The translations under genes were made by a program, and so were the position numbers. From positions 1 to 63,457 of the IMG/VR virus record IMGVR_UViG_3300032782_000011: a stretch of DNA of 63,457 nucleotides; one strand, 5' to 3'. The stretch's first letter is position 1; every line of letters begins with the position of its first letter. The notes below the pieces were generated by a model, which saw only the letters and a program-made list of their open reading frames with translations, was not told the DNA's origin and did not search any database. Of the stretch, positions 56,801 to 63,457 are shown piece after piece. The stretch is from a virus.

Positions 56801-57485
56801 GCAGAACTTCGGCTCTGTGAATGTCAATTCGTCCTCCTCGCCCACAACATTCACGCTGACCAACAATTCCAGCAGCAACGCGACATCGGTAGCAACGTCC
56901 ATCACGGGAACAAATTCCGGGGACTTCACGAAGGGCAGCGATACCTGCAACGGGAGCAGTGTTTCGGCCTCGGGTGGAACTTGCAGCCTGACCGTCACAT
57001 TCTCGCCAACGGCCAGCGGGTCGCGCTCGGCAACGCTCAGTATCTCCTACTCAGGAGCGGACGGAGCCTCACCAAAGACCGCAGTGCTCTCAGGCATTGG
57101 AATTGTGGCGGTTACGCCGACGTTCACTCCAAGCAGTGGGACATCTACGACGCCAATCGTCGTTACTGTCTCGACGACAGCGGGTACAGTTATCTGCCAT
57201 GGAACCACGAATCCTCCAGTCACGAATGGTGCAGGGACCGGATGCTCGACAGGAACGGCCATCACCACCAACTCCGGCACGAATTGTGTGGCGAGTTCCA
57301 CTGTCTGTGGAGACTTCACGGTGACAACCTCGCAGACGCAGTACGCCGTTGCTGGCCTGAACGCACAATCTGATTCGAGTGTGGCGAGCGCAGTATACAC
57401 AGTAACTCCACCAGCAGTAGCACCTAAAGCAACGATTCTCGCGGGTACCATTATCCTAAATGGAGGAGAGGTGATAATCCCATGA
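53835..57485 (+). CDS. exported beta-helix / choice-of-anchor-D protein
   Basis: A 1216-residue protein with TTG start overlapping the preceding stop. Signal peptide KIRWLIPFLLLWPCCVFG, then a right-handed beta-helix-like part (about 30-330: DGDIIAVPSCGTTTWSSSWS, VRVDHNHFIENVPGDHTIQV, LETPVGENINFFQISNYGTD). Two Ig/galectin-like sandwiches follow. Near 980-1090, LAPTSQNFGSVNVNSSSSPT and CSLTVTFSPTASGSRSATLS form a choice-of-anchor-D (HYDIN-like) domain; a chitobiase-C-terminal-like module (VTPTFTPSSGTSTTPIVVTV) ends it. These modules are typical of exported Acidobacteriota proteins. It might bind or cut surface polysaccharide; no catalytic residues could be named. Confidence 0.7.
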   Translation: MKIRWLIPFLLLWPCCVFGQATYNAAGCSLAQVQAAYATEQASKVDGDIIAVPSCGTTTWSSSWSISPTNSLTIQGNSTTSGTCAPGGSCTATDNTNIALSSTFSVTTAAGKSFRFTGFSITVSGTARYGATNFTGASTAVRVDHNHFIENVPGDHTIQVDGIRGVFDHNYLETPVGENINFFQISNYGTDGNANIIWTVAENFGSSDFVFLENNYFTGSFIYDCDYGGKIVLRYNILWYGTQLQTHGVGSGAQRRGCRAMETYENAFTYSNSPNTNSFSFLVDYESGPMMFWGNTVTAFVTMLREQEVRADNATYGQTATPNGWGYCGTAFNGTGSNWDQNSNTSSGYACIDQVGRGAGQLLTGSFPSLINSSTGTIAWPNQTLVPTYSWGNTQNTNSYATNHFWQTYESPARVTENTEYYNQYPNVDHAGAFTGAGGTGCGPTTGVGCPANAVARPATCTTGVVWWDVSNQYLDKCTSTNTWTNAFYTPYTYPHPLTQTTQTPGFVSESGKNSTLSVALGASGGGGFIPTSTCASYSYCLPFAESTLAGNFGIAAFQYANGTAVTTTATDDKSDTWTCLTSSSASSSKMLGICYAPNLTAGASKVTVTFGTTAVTQVQADVAQFYNIAASSPLVTSNSVVGTSSTTMTGPSLTTSANDLVYAMFCRTGTPLMTSGSFTPGSGFTLGLTKYQDGCATEWQVSTGGSVTPTMTMGSASTYIVYAADFAASTSPQGSAPTAPYLQRVMSWSSQSGVSASTTKFQLPNGSNDLLVMTGAGAANYLGNSITDSGSNTWTLAGQCQQNNTGAGNCTSSGGYSYEFYKTGAAANTTNTQTVNFTGSGDATIFFYDFVGSFTYNTRSQQSSNSSTTNTLPASAFSFNPGATNALTIAIGPIAFNTAASVAQPSSNATNYFDGGWFGGETINGGGTPESIIDQNNIFSHTYTTTSGAKNWQWNTAVNSSEANNVGVDFISFTIGAGGGSVSLAPTSQNFGSVNVNSSSSPTTFTLTNNSSSNATSVATSITGTNSGDFTKGSDTCNGSSVSASGGTCSLTVTFSPTASGSRSATLSISYSGADGASPKTAVLSGIGIVAVTPTFTPSSGTSTTPIVVTVSTTAGTVICHGTTNPPVTNGAGTGCSTGTAITTNSGTNCVASSTVCGDFTVTTSQTQYAVAGLNAQSDSSVASAVYTVTPPAVAPKATILAGTIILNGGEVIIP

Positions 57486-57889
57486 TTAGGTGGATAGTAC
57501 TAATAGCAGTAGCATGTCTCTCAGGGTTCATCGGGAGTTCCTTGTCAAGAGTCCACGCACAGTCGGGCCAAGTTGTGTTTCTGGGCGCTGCTGCGGGAAC
57601 GACGCTTGCAGCTAATTGCCCTGCGACTCCAACCACACCGAGCATCTGTGTTGTCGGCTCAGCTGTGTATATCTGGCAAAGTTCCACGACGGGGTGGTTC
57701 GCTCCACAGCCACCAGCGGCAGGGTCGAGTATCTCTTCTATTCAACTTTGCAACCTCGCTGGAGCAAACTGTGGCACCGCTCAAACTGGCCCAAACGTCG
57801 TTCTGAAAGTCCCTCAGTCAGTGGCCGTCACCGTAGGCAACCCGACTGTCACAGCCACGCAGGGGGCGGTGAGCGCGACGCTTCAGTGA
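57482..57889 (+). CDS. small exported protein
   Basis: A 135-residue protein, ATGA-coupled. Signal peptide MIRWIVLIAVACLSGFIGSS to HAQ, then a beta-rich mature part with paired cysteines (ANCPATPTTPSICVVGSAVY, QLCNLAGANCGTAQ). Last of the four exported products. Confidence 0.7.
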   Translation: MIRWIVLIAVACLSGFIGSSLSRVHAQSGQVVFLGAAAGTTLAANCPATPTTPSICVVGSAVYIWQSSTTGWFAPQPPAAGSSISSIQLCNLAGANCGTAQTGPNVVLKVPQSVAVTVGNPTVTATQGAVSATLQ

Positions 57890-57902
57890 GGAGGCAAAAT
57901 AA

Positions 57903-57971
57903 GTGCTGGATACCCAACGAAATATGATGTATATAGGGTACCAGTACTGCTCGTCCGGGGAAGGAGTGTGA
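57903..57971 (+). CDS. possible leader peptide (22 residues)
   Basis: GTG at 57903 lies 9 bases after GAGGAGG and opens a frame MLDTQRNMMYIGYQYC ending in TGATG at the start of the next gene. The site and coupling suggest it is translated, perhaps only to drive the next gene. Confidence 0.4.
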   Translation: MLDTQRNMMYIGYQYCSSGEGV

Positions 57972-58204
57972 TGAATCCGCAACTGAAAAATGTCTTGGTA
58001 ATATCAGCGAAGCAAGGACTTAACGCCCTACTAGTGAACACTGCTGCCTCTCAGTTTTGGCCACAGATATTCACCATCCATACAAAAGCTGGGCTATTCA
58101 ACTTTCTCTACCTCATTGGGGCTCAAGTTGGCGCAAGAGAGGTGGCCGTATGGCTTCCCGTACTACTCCGTTGGTCAACAACCAACGCGGACCCAACACT
58201 CTAG
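57971..58204 (+). CDS. small hydrophobic protein
   Basis: A 77-residue protein. QLKNVLVISAKQGLNALLVN and AGLFNFLYLIGAQVGAREVA are amphipathic to hydrophobic helices. The ATG at 57971 is preferred to the GTG three bases earlier. Possible lysis or virion membrane component. Confidence 0.6.
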   Translation: MNPQLKNVLVISAKQGLNALLVNTAASQFWPQIFTIHTKAGLFNFLYLIGAQVGAREVAVWLPVLLRWSTTNADPTL

Positions 58205-58407
58205 GGGGCCAACCCGTGACATTCGACGATAACTCGTTCGAAGGGCGAGTGTTGAAGAGCCTAACTCGCATCGAGGAACGGATGAGGGACCTGCCTGACC
58301 ATGAGCGCAGGCTTAGATGGCTGGAGCGAGCCGCTTACATTCTAGTAGGCGCATGGACATTTCTCGCCGTTTGGTTGAAGGTGCATATTATGGGAGGAGG
58401 TAAGTGA
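58150..58407 (+). CDS. XhlA-like membrane protein
   Basis: An 85-residue protein from ATG 58150, overlapping the preceding gene's end. A charged amphipathic helix (RVLKSLTRIEERMRDLPDHE) leads to one C-terminal membrane helix (RAAYILVGAWTFLAVWLKVH), the plan of hemolysin XhlA/holin-partner proteins. Likely involved in lysis. Confidence 0.55.
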   Translation: MASRTTPLVNNQRGPNTLGGQPVTFDDNSFEGRVLKSLTRIEERMRDLPDHERRLRWLERAAYILVGAWTFLAVWLKVHIMGGGK

Positions 58408-58679
58408 TGGCATACAGACCTAGACCCGCATGGAGCAGAATTCGAGACAAAGCGTACCCGAGTGAGATTGCCTCTCAGCGACCATTCCTCGCGCCGCGCA
58501 TTCACTGTGAGGAGCCTTGGGAGGAGTTCGACGCCGAGGAGACCTTGCGAGGTGGTGGAAGGCGTCGGGCGATTATGCCACCGTCCAATGAAGAGTATGA
58601 GCCACTGGAGAATATGTGCGAGCGTTTCAATCATGCGCTACGCTCCGGCCATGGCTTCCGAAATGAGGGCGAGGAGTAA
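58404..58679 (+). CDS. hypothetical protein
   Basis: A 91-residue polar protein after GGGAGGAGGTAAGTG. PRPAWSRIRDKAYPSEIASQ, then EPLENMCERFNHALRSGHGF. No family recognised; tail-region gene. Confidence 0.6.
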   Translation: MMAYRPRPAWSRIRDKAYPSEIASQRPFLAPRIHCEEPWEEFDAEETLRGGGRRRAIMPPSNEEYEPLENMCERFNHALRSGHGFRNEGEE

Positions 58680-58681
58680 CC

Positions 58682-58870
58682 ATGCCATGGGGTGCGAGCG
58701 ACGCTAAGCGCCATACGAAGAAGGCCAGCTCAGGTAAGGCTAGCCGTCAGTGGGCGCATGTCGCGAACTCGATGCTAGAGCGTGGAGAATCCGAAGGCGC
58801 AGCAGTTAGGGCTGCGAATGGCGTCGTCAAGAAGCGCGGTAAACGAGGGAAGAAGCGGAGCAGCAAGTGA
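58682..58870 (+). CDS. conserved small basic phage protein
   Basis: A 62-residue protein: MPWGASDAKRHTKKASSGKA, SRQWAHVANSMLERGESEGA, then AVRAANGVVKKRGKRGKKRS. The KHTKKA...QWAHVANS...A-R-AN pattern recurs in many phages and some bacteria; its role is not known. Confidence 0.75.
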   Translation: MPWGASDAKRHTKKASSGKASRQWAHVANSMLERGESEGAAVRAANGVVKKRGKRGKKRSSK

Positions 58871-60226
58871 ATGGCCCCGTACAACTACATCAGCTACGTG
58901 CAAGCGCGGCAGGAGCTAGCGCAGAGACTCTACGACCCGACCGAGACTTTCTGGACGGACGCTGAGCTTGGGCAGTACATCCTTGAGGCCCTACGAACTT
59001 GGAATGCCCTAACTTCCTACTGGCGCGGGGACTTCACCTTCGTTGCGAGCGCTAGTAATCGCTGGTATGACCTCACAAACGCTACGCAGATGCCAAACAC
59101 GCTGAGGCCTTACACGCTCACCGACGTATGGGTGTATCAGCAGATGGAGTATCACCTCTTAGAGCCATCGACAGGCATCAACCCATGGGCGGGCTCATCA
59201 CAGTTTAGTGCGGCAGACTTCACCTCCGCTGTGTGGCGGCGTAGGGATGAGATTCTATCGACGACTGGATGCACCGTGGGTGAGCAGACTGTCCCAGCCT
59301 TGAGTGTCAGGACGCTCCTACCTGATTCGGTTATCGACATTCGCAGGGTCGCTTATCTGCCTGCGGCGAACGCCTCGCCAACGGTACTTTGGGATGAGGA
59401 TGCTTGGTCGATGCAAGCGTTCACTGCTGGCTACCCGATGCTGCCTCCAGGACTCCCGGCGATGTACCTTAGGTCTACACAGCCGCCTATCAGTTTCGAC
59501 ACCGACAGAGCCCCTGGATATGGTGGGACTTATGAAGTGCTCACCATCAACGCTGGACCTACTGTATCTACTACAACACCTACTCAGTTGCTCATCCCTG
59601 ATGACTGGGCTGATGTCGTCAAGTGGGGGGCGTTGTCTGATTTGCTATCCCGCGAGTCGAATGCGAAGGATATGACCCGAGCTACCTACTGTGAGCAACG
59701 CTACCGTATGGGGATGAAGCTGCTCCAGAAGGCTCCAGCCATGTTGGCCATACGGCTAGGCAGCACACTCCTGCAAATCGACTCTATCTACTCGGCTGAT
59801 GCGTTCAATACGACGTGGGAGGCTCTGGCGAATGGCGCGCCTGCGAATGTGTACTACGCAGGGCTCAACCTGTTCGCTCTATCACCCACGCCAGATGCGA
59901 ATGGTCCTTACTCGTTTCTGGTCACGGTAGTCCAGAATGCGCCGATGCCCACGAGCAATGGTGACTACCTTCAAGTCGGTAGAGATGACATGGATGCTAT
60001 TCTGGACTACGCTCAACACCTTGCATCCTTCAAGATGGGTGGAGAGGAATTCACGCGGACGAATCAGTTGTTGCAGCACTTTTTGAGTCAGGCCTCGCTA
60101 TATGGCCTGAAGCTAAGCGAGATTGGCGAGTTCACAGAGCCCATCTACGACCTCGCTCGGAGCGAGAAGCAGATGAAGCCGATTATGACACCTGATACCA
60201 ACTCGCTCGGCGGGCCGGAGGAGTAA
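58871..60226 (+). CDS. tail connector / adaptor candidate
   Basis: A 451-residue protein. Helical head (VQARQELAQRLYDPTETFWT, DAELGQYILEALRTWNALTS) and beta-rich body with WRGDFTFVASASNRWYDLTN, then late helices. Plan like 44802-45779. It precedes the giant tail protein, suggesting a gatekeeper or tail-tube role. Confidence 0.6.
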   Translation: MAPYNYISYVQARQELAQRLYDPTETFWTDAELGQYILEALRTWNALTSYWRGDFTFVASASNRWYDLTNATQMPNTLRPYTLTDVWVYQQMEYHLLEPSTGINPWAGSSQFSAADFTSAVWRRRDEILSTTGCTVGEQTVPALSVRTLLPDSVIDIRRVAYLPAANASPTVLWDEDAWSMQAFTAGYPMLPPGLPAMYLRSTQPPISFDTDRAPGYGGTYEVLTINAGPTVSTTTPTQLLIPDDWADVVKWGALSDLLSRESNAKDMTRATYCEQRYRMGMKLLQKAPAMLAIRLGSTLLQIDSIYSADAFNTTWEALANGAPANVYYAGLNLFALSPTPDANGPYSFLVTVVQNAPMPTSNGDYLQVGRDDMDAILDYAQHLASFKMGGEEFTRTNQLLQHFLSQASLYGLKLSEIGEFTEPIYDLARSEKQMKPIMTPDTNSLGGPEE

Positions 60227-60227
60227 C

Positions 60228-63200
60228 ATGGATTTTGGTCGCCCAAGAGAGGGATTCCGATTCGTATTCAATGGTTGGAAGGTGAATACCCAACCTGATG
60301 CGATGTCTCAGGGGAAGTATGCGTTGGCCATCAATGTGAGGGCCTACTCCGATGTGAGCACACGTACCCGTCCGGGGATTGCCGCGCTCTACAGCCTCGG
60401 TGGACAGTATCCAACCGACATCAACACTTACCAGCCATTGGTGTTCGGGAGTCTCGCGACGGATAATCCGGTACGTACTCTATCCCGTGGAGCTGATGAC
60501 ACTATCTATCTAGATGGTAATGGTGCTACTACTGGAGTACTGGTGGGAACACTAGCTGGTGCTGGAGTCTCCTACGGGGCTTCCATGATTCCCTTTCGCC
60601 CCAATGAGTCCACCGTACCTTGGATGTACGTAGCGAATGGGTTTGATTACCAGAAATTCTCGGCTCCCGACCTTGGCGGCACGACTGTGATGCAGCAGAA
60701 GGTGGGAATTGCCGAGCCTCAGATTCAACCAGAAGCGATGCTGTGGGACAACGCCGGGCTTGGTTGCTCCCCGATGTATGAGCAGCATGGTACGCCTGCC
60801 TTAACTGCTGGAGGGACCGCAGGGACAATTACCTCAAGCAGCCGTATCAGCGACACGGTTGTTGCGTCTTTTACAGACCCAATTTACGCCTTGGCAGGAA
60901 GCCCAGCATTAGGAAATCCCGTACCTGTCACGCTGCAAGTCGGCTCATCTGTGGCGTATTCGAAGTACATGATGCTATTTGTAACTCACAGTGGCGATTC
61001 AACCCTTGCGCGTGTGATAGATGTCTTTCCCCCACTTTCAGGCTCCATCCCCATTGAGCAGATTTACTACTTCAGTGGCACCACAGGTCGGTGTGTGCTG
61101 TCACCCGCGCAAATCGGCAGCGACACTCTACCTGACCAGTCTATCTACTCGACGACGTTCATCTCCGGGCTGCGCAGGGGTGCGCTCATCAAGATTGGTA
61201 CGGAAGTCTGTATGGTCTGGTCGGTCACAACGGGTCCGAATGGGGCGATTGCTATCGAGACCTCGACGACCAGCAATCACACAACGGCTGATGCGCTCAC
61301 AGGTGTTTCGGCAATTCAGATGATGCTTTCGAGCGCTAACTATACGGGCTACACACTGACTTCGCCATCGGACTCCTTCGCGGTCACAACAGGCATCGGT
61401 ACAGCCACGGGTGTACCAGTCATAACCTTCGCAAGTAGCGGGAATGCGTATCAGTCGGATGACTACCTACACCTATCGGTGTACATCGACAACCCTACGA
61501 ACCTTGTGGAGATGAAGTTCCTTCTCGATGTGGGAGATGGCAGCTTCTCGCAGAACTTCTTCTACTACACCATCAGGCAAGCGGACTTGGCACAGGCCAT
61601 CAACAATGCCGTGACTCAGCTAGCCATTGCTCAGACTGTCGCCCAGAGAGCCATCATTGATGAAGAAGAGGCTATTGCCGCCGCAAATGAGGGCGAGACC
61701 TTCTCAGGGGCGCAATCTGCAACAGGCTCTAACCAATGGACTGAGATTTTCTTCCCTATCAGTCAGCTAACTAGGGTCGGGAATGACGACACGAAATCGC
61801 TCCAGACGCTTACGAAGTTCCAACTGCTCATTAACTGCTCGGCTAACGTCAACGTACAGGTTGGAGGTATCTATATCTCAGGGGGGTCGCAGGTAGACGT
61901 GGGGGATGTCGGCGCGCCCCTAAGGTACCGATTCATTGGATATTCCAGCACCACAGGAGTACGCAGCAATCCATCACCCGAAACACGTTATGGGGTGAGC
62001 CCGCGCAGGGGGCAGGTACTTGTGTATATCCCGAATGGTGCTACACCTTATGACCCTCAGATTGATACATGGTGGATATACCGATATGGGGGCTCCATCA
62101 CGACATGGCGTTTTGTCGGTCAAGTGTCGGTGAATCCGGTACTTGGGTCTATCCCATTGTTCTTCGACAACTTTGATGACGCGGCTATCAGCGCAGGGGA
62201 TGAGTTGCAGTTCGATAACTTCGAGCCATGGCCCAGCGTTGACGACCCTAACAACAGCCTTCTAGTGTCTTTTGCTGGAACGGTGGCAGTTGTCAGTTCT
62301 CCTGACGAAGACATCACATCGTACCTTCCCGGCACACTTGTACGCTTCACAGCTAGCGAAAATGTGTACACACTACGTACTCGCCCGACATTAATTAGCG
62401 GTGCGAATTTCCTGCTGCAATTCGATGAGTGTATCCAACCTTCAGGGCCTAATTGCATCATCCAGGAGCCCCTAATTGCCAACCAGTTCTTGCCCTATAT
62501 GTGGGGACCGGACGTGAATGGGACAGTCTTTGCTTGCGGTGACACTCTACGTCCTGGAAATATCTACTTCTCAAAGAGCAACGCTCCTGATGCAGCACCA
62601 GATACATACAATGAGGAGCTATGCCCGCCGTCTGAGCCGTTGCTCGGGGGTGAGATTATCGACGGTATCTCATTCGTCGCATCGAGCAGCCGCTGGTGGG
62701 GATTGTACTTCCAGCAGGGAAATGATGCGCAACGGTACGCCTTCGTGCAGCAACCGTTTCAGCGGGGACTCGCGGCACCGTTTGGTCACTGTAATGATGG
62801 CAAGAATATCTACTGGTGGGCACCGGATGGTATCTGGTCGAGCAGCGAAGGGTCGCTGACAGATGCGGACCTGTCAACGCTATTCCCCAAGGATGGTGTC
62901 ATCGGTAAGGCTTATAGTTACAATGGAGTAACTATTAATCCACCTGATTACCAACAGTGTAGCAAGTTTAGATTGGAGTACTGCAACGGGTACCTGTATG
63001 CGCTCTACGCTCCCATCGGTGGCGGGCCTTATGTGACGCTGGTGTGCGACCTGAAGCGCAAGGCATGGAGCGTAGACATCTACGATAATATGTACATGGT
63101 ATCGGCGCTGCACACCATCCCGCAGAAGGTTGCGGAGCCTGGGTTCATTACCATCCCTTACCAACCATCGGCGAAGTTGCTCGTTGGAGGGACGATAAAT

Positions 63201-63457
63201 GTGGTGCTCGCGCAGGGGCAGATTTATCAGCAACAGGACCTGCACAATGACGACACAACCATGATACGGGGGATTCTAGCGACGAATGAGTTCGATGGCG
63301 GAGACATAAGGGCCGTGAAGCAGTGGGGGGACTTGTTCCTCGACGTGAGGCCGATTGCCTCGGCTATAGGGACGACTGGGATTACTGTCACTCCGCTCTC
63401 GAAGGGTGCGCCAATTCTTGGAGCGCCCATTCATGTCGCTTATAACGCATCTAGGGT
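60228..63457 (+). CDS. 5' part of giant tail protein (continues at 1-504)
   Basis: ATG at 60228 after GGAGGAGTAAC opens MDFGRPREGFRFVFNGWKVN and the frame stays open to the right end (1076 codons). Beta-rich with a helical insert (LAQAINNAVTQLAIAQTVAQ, about residues 455-475, then RAIIDEEEAIAAANEGE). Joined across the 8-base overlap it continues to 504. Similar long beta proteins form the tail nozzle in podoviruses. Confidence 0.75.
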   Translation, partial: MDFGRPREGFRFVFNGWKVNTQPDAMSQGKYALAINVRAYSDVSTRTRPGIAALYSLGGQYPTDINTYQPLVFGSLATDNPVRTLSRGADDTIYLDGNGATTGVLVGTLAGAGVSYGASMIPFRPNESTVPWMYVANGFDYQKFSAPDLGGTTVMQQKVGIAEPQIQPEAMLWDNAGLGCSPMYEQHGTPALTAGGTAGTITSSSRISDTVVASFTDPIYALAGSPALGNPVPVTLQVGSSVAYSKYMMLFVTHSGDSTLARVIDVFPPLSGSIPIEQIYYFSGTTGRCVLSPAQIGSDTLPDQSIYSTTFISGLRRGALIKIGTEVCMVWSVTTGPNGAIAIETSTTSNHTTADALTGVSAIQMMLSSANYTGYTLTSPSDSFAVTTGIGTATGVPVITFASSGNAYQSDDYLHLSVYIDNPTNLVEMKFLLDVGDGSFSQNFFYYTIRQADLAQAINNAVTQLAIAQTVAQRAIIDEEEAIAAANEGETFSGAQSATGSNQWTEIFFPISQLTRVGNDDTKSLQTLTKFQLLINCSANVNVQVGGIYISGGSQVDVGDVGAPLRYRFIGYSSTTGVRSNPSPETRYGVSPRRGQVLVYIPNGATPYDPQIDTWWIYRYGGSITTWRFVGQVSVNPVLGSIPLFFDNFDDAAISAGDELQFDNFEPWPSVDDPNNSLLVSFAGTVAVVSSPDEDITSYLPGTLVRFTASENVYTLRTRPTLISGANFLLQFDECIQPSGPNCIIQEPLIANQFLPYMWGPDVNGTVFACGDTLRPGNIYFSKSNAPDAAPDTYNEELCPPSEPLLGGEIIDGISFVASSSRWWGLYFQQGNDAQRYAFVQQPFQRGLAAPFGHCNDGKNIYWWAPDGIWSSSEGSLTDADLSTLFPKDGVIGKAYSYNGVTINPPDYQQCSKFRLEYCNGYLYALYAPIGGGPYVTLVCDLKRKAWSVDIYDNMYMVSALHTIPQKVAEPGFITIPYQPSAKLLVGGTINVVLAQGQIYQQQDLHNDDTTMIRGILATNEFDGGDIRAVKQWGDLFLDVRPIASAIGTTGITVTPLSKGAPILGAPIHVAYNASR

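Overview
The window looks like the complete genome of a virulent, probably podovirus-like tailed phage, opened at an arbitrary point. The last 8 bases (tctagggt) repeat the first 8. Closing the sequence over them continues one open frame from 60228 through the end into position 504 (about 1241 codons), so the molecule is best read as a circular map of about 63.45 kb. No integrase, excision cassette or attachment site was recognised. The host is unknown. The large exported proteins at 45.8-57.9 kb carry choice-of-anchor-D (HYDIN-like) and chitobiase-C-terminal-like modules of a kind common in Acidobacteriota, which makes that phylum a plausible host (inference).

Layout. The genome has two arms that diverge near 32.7 kb. 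The rightward (+) arm is the late, virion arm: zinc-ribbon protein, putative terminase small subunit, terminase large subunit, portal, scaffold, major capsid protein (with a LAGLIDADG endonuclease gene in front of it), head completion proteins, then four translationally coupled genes whose products begin with Sec-type signal peptides (about 4,000 residues in total), small membrane proteins, tail connector, a very large tail protein crossing the origin of numbering, GNAT acetyltransferase, HNH endonuclease, internal virion proteins and a Cas4-like protein (to 7.1 kb).

The leftward (-) arm runs from 32.7 kb down to 7.05 kb. From 32.7 to about 22.4 kb lie many small early genes, including an ImmA/IrrE-type metallopeptidase, a protein with an SSB-like acidic tail and several mini membrane proteins and zinc fingers. 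From 21 to 9.5 kb lie replication genes: a RecA-like ATPase, a Cas4/RecB-like Fe-S nuclease, HTH regulators and a UDG-domain/3'-5' exonuclease/family-A DNA polymerase fusion. Then come a lipoprotein, an Ig-like protein, a tRNA-Thr and a SleB-type endolysin. One ATPase gene (21404-22162) is on the + strand inside this arm.

Two non-coding features stand out. (1) Between 25.7 and 30.4 kb most minus-strand genes are separated by a repeated module: a variable-stem hairpin, often capped by a GNRA tetraloop, then a second hairpin, then a near-invariant AAGGGGGA ribosome site. (2) Immediately upstream lies about 1.28 kb without a credible gene (30601-31878); at least twelve helices, several nested into multi-branch domains, suggest a large structured RNA. 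Both homing-endonuclease genes sit directly in front of virion genes whose own starts are irregular (ATC start codon for the capsid gene; frameshifted start at 2099).
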